Source: Tritrichomonas musculus (taxonomy: Eukaryota > Parabasalia > Tritrichomonadida > Tritrichomonadidae). Taken from it: a stretch of 64,000 bases of DNA. The notes under the pieces were generated by a model. That model made no database searches, was not told the origin of the DNA, and saw only the letters and a list, made by a program, of their open reading frames with translations. The first letter of the stretch is position 1; each line of letters starts with the position of its first letter. The position numbers and the translations under genes are program-made. Shown here one piece after another: positions 56,767 to 64,000 of this stretch. The stretch is taken from the NCBI GenBank assembly GCA_039105265.1, contig JAPFFF010000042.1, positions 1,116,001 through 1,180,000 on the forward strand. Direction: 5' to 3'.

Positions 56767-58640
56767 ATGTCAATTGCAAGCTTGTATCTTGGAATGAATT
56801 GTCTATTTTTGTTCTCATCTTCGACTTCATAATATCCTCCATGATAGTCAACAATGTGATACTTTCCTGGTTGAATGATAGATCTTCGTTTAGCCATTGA
56901 ATCCTTTTCATTATAAAGTTTCACTGGTGTGCCATTCTCTAGTTTAAATCCAACTCTACTTGTAACCTTTTCATTCTCTTTCATGATTTGTCTAATGATA
57001 TAGTTCTCTAGTTCTTCATCATCTTGGACCATCTGTGGTGTAACATCAAATCCAGCATATTTGGATAACGTTACATGAGGTACATTGTTATATTGATTGA
57101 CAAGCTCTTTCATGATATTTGGTGTAATGATTCCAACTTCAATGTGATATGCCATGTCTCGAAGTGTGCGAATCACTCTATCAAGAATCCCTAAAGAACC
57201 ATGCATTGGATCTGTTTTCGATTGCTTTTGTTCCTTTTTCATGAAGTCTGGATATACACCCATTTTCATTCTTGGGACTGGTTTGAATTCAATGTTATGA
57301 GAATCATAATAAGCCCATGTTTCATGTGCATTGAAAGCTTTCTCTCCATCACCTTGAAGGTATCGAACATCCATTCCTGATTTGATTAATGAGTCCAAAG
57401 CATTGATGTATGTGTCTGCATTTTTTGAATATCTCATGTAATGTTGTTCTTGATTGTCGTGATTGGTTGTAGTGAAGACAGGTTTATTCATTGAAGCTGC
57501 ATATAAGAATCTGGTGTTGACATTGATTGCAATGAGATATGCATACTTATCACAAAACATGATGTCAATGATGTAAGTCTTTTTTGGACAAACCTTGTGA
57601 AGTTGATATAGCTTCTTGTTCTGTTTTAATGGAAAGTATGATTTTGTAGATTTGCTCTGCAAAGTTCCCTCCGGGAATGTATCTGGAAAGAGAGATTTCA
57701 ATGCTTCAACCTTCTTTGGTGATTTGAAACCAATAGAATTCACTTGGATCTTCTCTGGAGCAATATTTGAGAGATGATGTTGAACATAGTATTGATACCA
57801 ATCTTCAATAGATGTAAATGAACTAGGCCAACCTCTAGTTAGCTTTTGAAAGTCAACAAATGATATTGGACGTTTCTCATCTGGATGTGTTTTAAGGTAT
57901 TTCTCAAGTTTGTCTTGAAATGTATCATCGTAAGCAATTGTTGGTCTAGGTATACGAGGTTGAAGTTTACCTCTTTGTGTTGGTGGTATCCATCTTTCAT
58001 TATATTCTCTCCATAATTTTACCATATCTTCTGGATGAATATTCCATTTATTGAATACCTTATTTGCATAGAATTGAGTCTTGCTCTTCTGCTTTTTGAG
58101 ATCAATGAGTCTATTTAATTCCTCATGAGCTGCTTGCAATCCTTGTTCACGTCTTTCAATCCTTTCACGTTTCTTGCGTTCTTGTTTCTCTATAGCATGA
58201 CGTTTCTTGTATTCTTGATATTCGATAATATTTTTCTTTGTATATTCCATATACTCAATGACTTCTTTGTTGATTGTAGCAACATTGATTTTAATGAAGT
58301 TGTTCAATATATTCTCGTCTAACTTGATGTTAGGGCTGTCATAAATATGTTTGCGTTGATACCATTTAATGATTCTGTCACGAATGAATCTTGAAAATGT
58401 TGAATGGTTGCTGAGAAGATTATTTATTAATTCCAATGTTCTTGGATCCTTATAATAATCTGTAACTGTATCATCTTCATCATCATCAAAATAATTTCCA
58501 AACCAGCCAGAATAATTATGATCATGTAATCTATCAAAATTATCTGAATGATCTACACTACTTGGACCCCAAAGTATTGAGTTCTTGATGTATTGAATGA
58601 TGTGATCCACGTTGTTGTTGAGTTCGTAAGTTTGATTCAT
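56763..58640 (-). CDS. Retrovirus-type integrase, Maverick 2
   Basis: It inserts the element into host DNA. About 625 residues from the ATG at 58638-58640 (MNQTYELNNNVDH); a longer frame reaches only a TTG and would overlap the divergent gene at 58702. The N-terminal half (1-330) is an unusual helical, basic region with a coil of KKR/ERR repeats. The RNase H-like core follows: KTYIIDIMFCDK, YLIAINVNTRFLYAASM, RYLQGDGEKAF, the helix VIRTLRDMAYH and YNNVPHVTLSKYAG. The C-terminal SH3/chromo-like domain includes MAKRRSIIQPGKYHIVDYHGG. It is much longer than the Maverick 1 integrase. Its stop interlocks with that of PolB in a ttaa shared by both strands. Confidence 0.92.
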   Translation of the reverse strand: MNQTYELNNNVDHIIQYIKNSILWGPSSVDHSDNFDRLHDHNYSGWFGNYFDDDEDDTVTDYYKDPRTLELINNLLSNHSTFSRFIRDRIIKWYQRKHIYDSPNIKLDENILNNFIKINVATINKEVIEYMEYTKKNIIEYQEYKKRHAIEKQERKKRERIERREQGLQAAHEELNRLIDLKKQKSKTQFYANKVFNKWNIHPEDMVKLWREYNERWIPPTQRGKLQPRIPRPTIAYDDTFQDKLEKYLKTHPDEKRPISFVDFQKLTRGWPSSFTSIEDWYQYYVQHHLSNIAPEKIQVNSIGFKSPKKVEALKSLFPDTFPEGTLQSKSTKSYFPLKQNKKLYQLHKVCPKKTYIIDIMFCDKYAYLIAINVNTRFLYAASMNKPVFTTTNHDNQEQHYMRYSKNADTYINALDSLIKSGMDVRYLQGDGEKAFNAHETWAYYDSHNIEFKPVPRMKMGVYPDFMKKEQKQSKTDPMHGSLGILDRVIRTLRDMAYHIEVGIITPNIMKELVNQYNNVPHVTLSKYAGFDVTPQMVQDDEELENYIIRQIMKENEKVTSRVGFKLENGTPVKLYNEKDSMAKRRSIIQPGKYHIVDYHGGYYEVEDENKNRQFIPRYKLAIDI

Positions 58641-58701
58641 TTGGTTTTCGTTAAAGAGATATTTATGTGTTTGCTGGTGATATTTTAATGAGAACCAAAG
58701 A

Positions 58702-59007
58702 ATGGAACCAAATATACCTGAGAATTTGCAAAGCAAAGTTTCCTACGGAAATGAATCTGTTAATGTAGATGCTGAGCAAGTATTAACATTACCTCCATTA
58801 AAGAAGAGACATGAACGTAAATCATTTGCAACACAGACATTGAAAATGATTGCATCAAGATTGCAATATTATCGAAAAATATTAGGTGAACCGGAATCTG
58901 ACAATCCTAAGAAAATGAAACAACGTGAACGAATCCAAAAGAAATATGATCATTGCATGAAAGTCCGCAAACTACTCAATAGAGCTGCTGCTAATAGATA
59001 TATCTGA
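58702..59007 (+). CDS. Small basic unknown protein
   Basis: A 101-residue product starting MEPNIPENLQSKVSYGNE and ending in a highly basic helical half (KKRHERKSFATQTLKM, KKMKQRERIQKKYDH). It starts 61 bp from the integrase ATG on the opposite strand. DNA or RNA binding is likely from charge; no family is recognised. Confidence 0.55.
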   Translation: MEPNIPENLQSKVSYGNESVNVDAEQVLTLPPLKKRHERKSFATQTLKMIASRLQYYRKILGEPESDNPKKMKQRERIQKKYDHCMKVRKLLNRAAANRYI

Positions 59008-59059
59008 AAGATAATATGTCCAAAGGACTACCTCTAATAACTTTTTAACGAAGACACAA

Positions 59060-59290
59060 ATGAATATGAATGAGAGGTTTGTTCCATTGGTTGGTTTCGA
59101 GAATGATTACGAAATTATGATTGAAAGTCCAAATATCATTAAACGAAAAGGTGCCAAATCATTCATACCTTTGGTAATGCGAAGCAAGGGAATTGTTGGA
59201 GAATATTATAACAGAGATGGAATCGTTGCTGTTGAATTGAATGGCAAGATGTATCTCAAAAATGATTTGATTGAAAGACAATTTAAATAA
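59060..59290 (+). CDS. NUMOD4-like small protein
   Basis: A 76-residue product: FVPLVGFENDYEIMIES aligns with FVPLKGFTNDYEILNRY of the endonuclease locus at 47949-48283, and VELNGKMYLKNDLIERQF matches the loop just before the HNH part there. The HNH motif is not part of this protein, so it may be only a DNA-binding module. Same strand as its neighbours, 52 bp after the upstream gene. Confidence 0.6.
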   Translation: MNMNERFVPLVGFENDYEIMIESPNIIKRKGAKSFIPLVMRSKGIVGEYYNRDGIVAVELNGKMYLKNDLIERQFK

Positions 59291-59318
59291 ATTAGATGCT
59301 AAATCTATTTTTGTATTA

Positions 59319-59972
59319 ATGCAAATGACAGGAACACTTAGGCAAGCACGTATACTATCCAGTGAGACAGATAATACAATAAAGCAAAATCAAGAAACTA
59401 ATGTAAACATTAATATCAAACCAGGTCATCCAAGAGCAAATTCCATTCCCCTTTATCCAAATGTTCAACCACTGAATCCAAATGTAAATTTTATTCAAGC
59501 TCCCCAACCGGAAGTTCCCCAAGGGAATGGTCCAATTACAAATACTCAGATGACGAATCCGGAATATCAATCAGTATCTCCACAACCAACAAACAGTCCT
59601 TTCCATTTAGCACAAGACAGGGGTATCGCAGATTTGGGAAATGAATTAGATGAGCTTGACAAGAAAAACAGATTTCTTGAAATGCTAGTTGAAATGTATG
59701 AGAACAATCCATTAAAAGTGAATTCATATGTTGTCTGTGAAAGCAAGTTGTTGATGGAAATGATCAAATTATTGACTGGATGTGAGAAAGTTGAATTAGT
59801 CTTGAATGAAGATATTGGTTGCAGCGGCTGTGGAGCTAGTTCTGGTAAGATCATCTATGTTTCAAAAATATTAGTAACCAAAAATGGTAAAACCGAAGAC
59901 CTAAAATATGCTTATAATGAGATTTACAGTCAATTCATCAAGTATGGAATATCATTGAAAATGACCTGTTAG
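59319..59972 (+). CDS. Conserved Maverick protein with LNEDxGC motif, Maverick 2
   Basis: A 217-residue product from the ATG at 59319 (MQMTGTLRQARILSS); the frame upstream has only a TTG. Residues about 45-110 are Pro/Asn/Gln-rich. The C-terminal domain (from VVCESKLLMEMIKLL to the end) matches the protein at 38505-39029: VELVLNEDIGCSGCG followed by GKIIYVSKILVTKNGKTED and YNEIYSQF. The CxxC after LNED suggests a metal site. The function is unknown but evidently shared by distant Mavericks. Confidence 0.6.
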   Translation: MQMTGTLRQARILSSETDNTIKQNQETNVNINIKPGHPRANSIPLYPNVQPLNPNVNFIQAPQPEVPQGNGPITNTQMTNPEYQSVSPQPTNSPFHLAQDRGIADLGNELDELDKKNRFLEMLVEMYENNPLKVNSYVVCESKLLMEMIKLLTGCEKVELVLNEDIGCSGCGASSGKIIYVSKILVTKNGKTEDLKYAYNEIYSQFIKYGISLKMTC

Positions 59973-60024
59973 GTCACTTCGCTTTGCGAATGGTTTGCTA
60001 AATGCAAAAATAATGTTGATATTT

Positions 60025-60864
60025 TTAGAATTGGAATTCGTCAAAGTATTTGGATATCTCTTCATGGAGTTTAGATAGATGCTTCTCATTAATATTGATT
60101 ATACTTCCATTCATTTTATAATCAGATCCTGGAAATATCTTCTTAACTAATGATTTGATATCTTCATTTGGAGTCATTGCAATTGGAAGATTCTCTCTAT
60201 AGAACCAGTTCTCATCTTTGTTATTGAAATGCTTATTTACTTGTCTGAAGTTGTTTTTATGACGTCTCACAAGATGAAGCACAACATAATCTGGGTTAAT
60301 TGAGGGTTCTTTCCATATCAAATATTTATAACTATTTTCTTTATTTGATGGAACCATTCGAGGTCTTTGAGATTCAATTACATCATCTTTGACAGCAATA
60401 TTATGAGATTGTTCTGCAATTATATCATCTTTGGCAGCAATGGTTTTAGTTAATTCATTACGTTCTCTAGAAGCAATATCATCAAGAAGTTTGAGTATTT
60501 TGAGATGATATATTCGACTTACCCATATTGCAACATCATTAACCAAATATCTGTGAACATAATAACCTCTTAATCCATTCGGTAAATTCTTACGATTTTC
60601 ATATGGTTTTGCTTCCCTTGGAATTTCAAGGAATGATTTTTGGAGCTCAAATTCATCTAAAACATCTTTAGTTGATTGATTTTCGAAATAATGATATGCT
60701 TGTTTATTTGAATCAAGAGCATCAATGATGGATTGCATTTGATACATATCATCTTTAATAGAATGAATGACTCTTAATTCTTTATTGTATTGGATCCATT
60801 CATAATCATCATTAATTGGTTCGTAGATGAGTTTTGTATCGGTGTTTGTGTTAATGGCTGACAT
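60025..60864 (-). CDS. KilA-N domain protein, Maverick 2
   Basis: The 279-residue product is homologous along its length to the protein at 4099-4863. The KilA-N core includes YHYFENQSTKDVLDEFE and LRGYYVHRYLVNDVAIWVS. A central coil with two TIAAKDDIIAEQSHNIAVKD-type repeats (residues about 140-165) is an insertion relative to the remnant copy. The C-terminal domain runs from YKYLIWKEPS to EISKYFDEF. This is a virus-type DNA-binding protein; role inferred as regulation or replication. The gene is convergent with the LNED gene, about 50 bp apart. Confidence 0.85.
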   Translation of the reverse strand: MSAINTNTDTKLIYEPINDDYEWIQYNKELRVIHSIKDDMYQMQSIIDALDSNKQAYHYFENQSTKDVLDEFELQKSFLEIPREAKPYENRKNLPNGLRGYYVHRYLVNDVAIWVSRIYHLKILKLLDDIASRERNELTKTIAAKDDIIAEQSHNIAVKDDVIESQRPRMVPSNKENSYKYLIWKEPSINPDYVVLHLVRRHKNNFRQVNKHFNNKDENWFYRENLPIAMTPNEDIKSLVKKIFPGSDYKMNGSIININEKHLSKLHEEISKYFDEFQF

Positions 60865-60994
60865 GTTATTCTTTGACCTTCTGTTAAAAAATTAAATCAA
60901 TAATAATTTGAGATTGTTTAAGAAAATGTATCAGAGTGCTCAAATATATTAAAATATATGTGTTTTCATTGTGATTATGCGACCCTCGGTATTC

Positions 60995-61515
60995 CGTTAG
61001 TCGCCAAATCCTTCAAAATTGGACCTAAAAATGAAGTCTAGGAGATAAGTTTATATGAACCTTCAAAATCGATATCAAATCTCAATGATTCTGCCAAAGT
61101 TTGAAAATCACTCAATAATCCAATGAAAATTAAGGTGGTCGGATTCGTACACCTTCCCAAGTATTCAAAATCGATACCAAAAATGAAGGTTTGCAGACAC
61201 ATACTTCTGACTCTTCAAAATCGATATCAAATCTCAATGGTTCTACCAAAGTTTTGAAAAGCATTTATTTCATCAACAAAATGCGAGTGCGTGAAATCGC
61301 GCGGTCGTCAAGCCCTTCAAAATCGATACCAAAAATGAAGGTTAGGAGACATGTTTATATAAACCTTCAAAATCAGACCCAAATCTCAATTGTTCTACCA
61401 AAGTTTGAAAATGATTGGATATTCAATGAAATTTCTAAAGTGCAAATATGCACTCTTGCCAAATCCTTCAAAATCAAATGCAAAAATGAATAGTTCTACT
61501 AATGTTTTGGACTTC
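60995..61515. repeat. Tandem repeat, about 155-bp unit, 3.3 copies
   Basis: Each unit begins near ccttcaaaatcgatac, contains aaaaatgaaggttaggaga, a second ccttcaaaatcgatatcaaatctc, then ggttctaccaaagtttgaaaa, followed by a variable spacer. Copies start near 60995, 61150, 61308 and 61462, and the last is partial. The word ttcaaaatcgata recurs at half-unit spacing, so the unit is itself a diverged dimer. It lies in the 1.1-kb gene-free block of the element between the KilA-N and fibre genes. Confidence 0.8.
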
Positions 61516-61685
61516 CCAAGAGTCTACTATTTTGAAGAATTTTTGACTTTTGCTTTTGCAAAGTTTCCGTAGGAAATGTGACATGAAAAATATTTTGAAA
61601 AATTTTGGCTAATTATCACAATATATGTATGAAGGAATAGGGTTAGAACCAATTAAATACCAAATCGAAAACATATAAATGTTAG

Positions 61686-61762
61686 TGCTAACTGGTACAG
61701 TGGTAAGTCGTATCCATGGTAATCCGGAGTACCTGGTTCGATTCTCCTCGGTGCTGATTTTT
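61686..61762 (+). ncRNA. tRNA-like sequence with pol III A and B boxes
   Basis: TGGTACAGTGG at 61693-61703 fits the A-box consensus TRGYNNARNNG fully, and GGTTCGATTCT at 61735-61745 fits the B box except for the last base. A run of five T at 61758-61762 could terminate RNA polymerase III. The distance between boxes is about 31 bp, as in a tRNA. The acceptor and T stems do not pair properly, so it is not a standard tRNA. It may be a tRNA-derived relic or a short pol III transcript. Confidence 0.35.
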
Positions 61763-62021
61763 CGTATTATTTCCGGTCCATATTTGTGATAGAGCCCAAG
61801 CGAACTAAACACCTTGGGTAAGCTATTACTTGTGGATTATGGGGTAATACGGGCATTTGCCGGCATTTGCAATCCTTTGTAATGAAAGATTCGTTCTTTC
61901 CCCAGCCATAGTGGATGCAGATCCTTTCCTATAAGGGATGATATAATCCCGGGTACATATTGTTCCTTATTCGAATGCAGTACGCATCCACGTAGACGGA
62001 TTGGTTTTTGCATTTTTGCTT
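61763..62021. other. GC-richer structured stretch after the tRNA-like sequence
   Basis: There is no gene. It contains gtggatgc (61912-61919) paired with gcatccac (about 61986-61993), a gggcatttgccggcatttgc repeat, and cctataagggatgatataatcccgg-like pairing, hinting at an RNA fold. It is positioned just downstream of the fibre gene on the minus strand, so it could also be its 3' region. Confidence 0.3.
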
Positions 62022-63176
62022 TTAAGATTTGAATATTGCTAATGTCGTTTCATTTATTTTTGCTGTGACCTTTCCAACAATTGATTGCTGGATTCTTAAA
62101 GTCATGGCATATTCAGCATCCAAGATCTTTCCGTTATAGAGAATTACGTCACCAATTTGATAGAGATTTGCATCATCAACTGTGAATAGAAAGTCTCCAT
62201 GAGAAGCAAATTTGATACATCCATTTTCAGCATCCACTTCTGTAATCACTCCAACGAACTCTTTATAGGATCCATTGATTACTACACTACAAATGCAATC
62301 AGTTGAATCGTTAGCTGTGGAACTAATGAAGGATCCGTTAACATATTTATATACATGTCCACTCATGAATACAGGCTTTCCTGCAACGAAATCAGATATG
62401 TTTTGACCTGCTTCGATTGGACAGTAGTGAGTGATGGTTGTGTTGGAATTGATTTTAGCATAGGCATTACCGTCTATATCATATGCATTCATAACACAAA
62501 CTTTTGATCGAGTAATCTCCAATACAGTTATTTCATTGTATTTGATGGTCGCTGTATCACTTTTTACATCAATATCGAAATCTAACCATCTCTCCTTCGA
62601 ACTATCCAGTTGATTGCCAATGCTAAATATTCTTCTATTTCGAGAATTATTTGGTTTCATGACCATGAGAGCTGCATCACTACTTGTCTGATTTGCTCCA
62701 CCCAATGTCAGGATGTTGTTTGGGTCTTTGATATAAACCTCTCCACTGATATCAGTGAAATACTCATTTGGTATATCTGTTGAGAGTGCATACTTGGTCA
62801 TATCTGGCAAGTCTTGAGTCTTCACATACGGTTCCAAAGCTGTTGTCAATGCTGTACTCAGTGCCGATTCATTAACCAAATCTGTTGGTACCTCAGGGAT
62901 ATCCGTTTTGAGAGCATATTTCCCATTAGCCACATCCTTGGTCTCATACTTATCTAATTCATAAGCCAATTCATCTTCATCAACAAATTTCTCATCAGCC
63001 TGGGCACTAGTATAATATGGTGTCAAATCCACAGGTTCAGGAATTTCACTTTTTAACGCTATTTGGTCTTCTTCACCAAATTCAGCTAGAGTAACTCGTA
63101 CTGGATATGTTCCAGCGTAATTATAAAGTACACCTGTTGCTTCTTCCCAATAAAACAGGCCAATACTTGTATCCAT
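62022..63176 (-). CDS. Fibre-like structural protein, Maverick 2
   Basis: A frame of 384 residues. The N-terminal 130 residues contain several stalk repeats of the YALKTDIPE type (ALKSEIPEPVDL, KYALKTDIPE, KYALSTDIPN), as in phage tail-fibre shafts. A beta-rich globular C-terminal region follows, including VYIKDPNNILTLGGANQTSS, HYCPIEAGQNISDFVAGKP and GDFLFTVDDANLYQIGDVIL, resembling C-terminal domains of tail fibres. Receptor binding is a fair inference. The neighbouring frame at 63245-64000 is of the same kind and orientation. Confidence 0.65.
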   Translation of the reverse strand: MDTSIGLFYWEEATGVLYNYAGTYPVRVTLAEFGEEDQIALKSEIPEPVDLTPYYTSAQADEKFVDEDELAYELDKYETKDVANGKYALKTDIPEVPTDLVNESALSTALTTALEPYVKTQDLPDMTKYALSTDIPNEYFTDISGEVYIKDPNNILTLGGANQTSSDAALMVMKPNNSRNRRIFSIGNQLDSSKERWLDFDIDVKSDTATIKYNEITVLEITRSKVCVMNAYDIDGNAYAKINSNTTITHYCPIEAGQNISDFVAGKPVFMSGHVYKYVNGSFISSTANDSTDCICSVVINGSYKEFVGVITEVDAENGCIKFASHGDFLFTVDDANLYQIGDVILYNGKILDAEYAMTLRIQQSIVGKVTAKINETTLAIFKS

Positions 63177-63244
63177 AACATGAGCAATTGTATTGTGTAT
63201 ATTTTCTGTTCTTTCCGTCTTGAATATAATATCAAATGCATAAT

Positions 63245-64000
63245 CTAATTTGAGCCAGTCACACCAACTAAGTGAGCTCCTTCTTGGAATGGTATGAATG
63301 AAGTATAATAGTACTCATCATTTAGACCTTCTGGTTCGTAAGGGCCGTTTGTAATTGGTAGAATAATTTTATTCCCAACTTTCAAATCATTTTTGCTTCG
63401 ATATTTTTCATCACAAGTATCTAAAATCATAGTATTATATTCACCGGCAACAAGAGATGTTAAAATAGCAGATGCTTGAGCTGATAACGGTTTATCATCA
63501 TCAGTCATTATTTTCTGGAGAACATCATCTGATGGTTTTTCGTCTGGGTTCAATTGCAATTCACTATTTTTGAGAATATCTGTTTTCAATGCATAATTTG
63601 ACAAATCAACTGGTTCAGGGATATCTGTTTTCAAAGCAAAATTAGTTTTTACGAAATTCATATTTGGAATACAATATTCATCATAAACTTCAAGCTTGTA
63701 TGAATAACATACTGATTCTAGATCGACAACATAGTTATCATTATATCTGAATGTTCCACCATAATAGAAATAATATATAGAAAAAGTATTTTCACCTTTC
63801 TTGTAATGATAATATTCTGAGTCTTCACTATCATACAAATATTCTCCTGAAATATCTTCATTATTACAAGAGCCTTTCACTATTAATGATGATTTCTTTA
63901 ATATTTTGCATAAATCTCCATCCAAATTTGCAATATTCGTTCTTTTATCCTCATCATTTGTCGTTCCATTTACGAAGTGGGTAGTGATTGATAATTCTTG
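63245..64000 (-). CDS. Fibre-like structural protein, partial at right edge
   Basis: The frame is open to the window edge and gives at least 251 residues. It contains beta-rich sequence (YYHYKKGENTFSIYYFYYGG), then NFALKTDIPEPVDLSNYALK, the same stalk repeat as in the neighbour and in the Maverick 1 fibre protein at 23460-24911. The start lies outside the window. Cysteines at several positions are compatible with a secreted or surface protein. The role is inferred as virion fibre. Confidence 0.55.
   Translation of the reverse strand, partial: QELSITTHFVNGTTNDEDKRTNIANLDGDLCKILKKSSLIVKGSCNNEDISGEYLYDSEDSEYYHYKKGENTFSIYYFYYGGTFRYNDNYVVDLESVCYSYKLEVYDEYCIPNMNFVKTNFALKTDIPEPVDLSNYALKTDILKNSELQLNPDEKPSDDVLQKIMTDDDKPLSAQASAILTSLVAGEYNTMILDTCDEKYRSKNDLKVGNKIILPITNGPYEPEGLNDEYYYTSFIPFQEGAHLVGVTGSN

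Larger units (their letters stand above)
50160..64000. mobile_element. Maverick/Polinton 2, left part, continues past the edge
   Basis: It begins with the same outer terminus as Maverick 1 (agtagtatatactagtcgg) and carries a giant PolB, a retrovirus-type integrase, a KilA-N gene, fibre-like genes and small conserved genes. Capsid, ATPase and protease genes are not in the visible 13.8 kb and would be expected to the right. Gene order and sequences are far from Maverick 1, so it is a different subfamily. The visible part looks mostly intact, with about one or two interrupted frames. Confidence 0.9.

Noticed and set aside
61686-61762. A functional tRNA gene
   Set aside because: The A and B boxes are good, but the acceptor and T-arm stems do not pair, so only a tRNA-like sequence is claimed.

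Overview
The window looks like nuclear DNA of a parabasalid protist, most likely a trichomonad close to Tritrichomonas or Trichomonas. The reasons are very AT-rich spacers, widely spaced host genes without obvious introns, a myristoylation-type G-alpha subunit, and a heavy load of Maverick (Polinton) elements. This is inference: there is no rRNA or other marker gene, and the introns and promoters do not clearly match published trichomonad motifs.

Host part (1-22,900). A gene runs off the left edge on the minus strand. A large beta-propeller/alpha-solenoid protein (8175-12206, minus) and a G-protein alpha subunit (18135-19286, minus) are the only sizeable host genes. The long spacers hold DNA-transposon debris: a broken DD34E Tc1/mariner transposase (2911-3486), two non-autonomous hAT-like elements with perfect 8-bp target duplications (1134-1612 and 15837-16889), an element with 18-bp terminal inverted repeats (12946-14041), two foldback repeats (6231-6362 and 17365-17633), and an old Maverick remnant (3697-5926).

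Maverick 1 (22904-48521, 25.6 kb) has terminal inverted repeats and a 5-bp target duplication (ttccg). It carries a full virus-type gene set: protein-primed PolB, double-jelly-roll-type major capsid candidate, packaging ATPase, adenovirus/Ulp1-type protease, retrovirus-type integrase, a probable minor capsid protein, and large fibre-like surface proteins. It looks essentially whole, with a few interrupted frames. Its two ends differ by about three substitutions in about 220 bp, so the insertion is fairly recent.

Maverick 2 starts at 50160, only 1.6 kb further on, and runs past the right edge. Its terminal repeat shares the outer 22 bp and a paired inner 19-mer with Maverick 1, but its genes are strongly diverged and differently arranged. 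Its 1953-residue DNA polymerase carries an OTU-like cysteine-protease-type domain, a PolB core with an inserted HNH-like zinc motif, and a C-terminal region with the motifs of an archaeo-eukaryotic primase. That composite replication protein is the most striking object in the window. Other notable items are an array of about 25 palindrome-containing 19-bp repeats in Maverick 1, a roughly 155-bp tandem repeat and a pol-III-type A/B-box tRNA-like sequence in Maverick 2, and small proteins conserved between the two elements.
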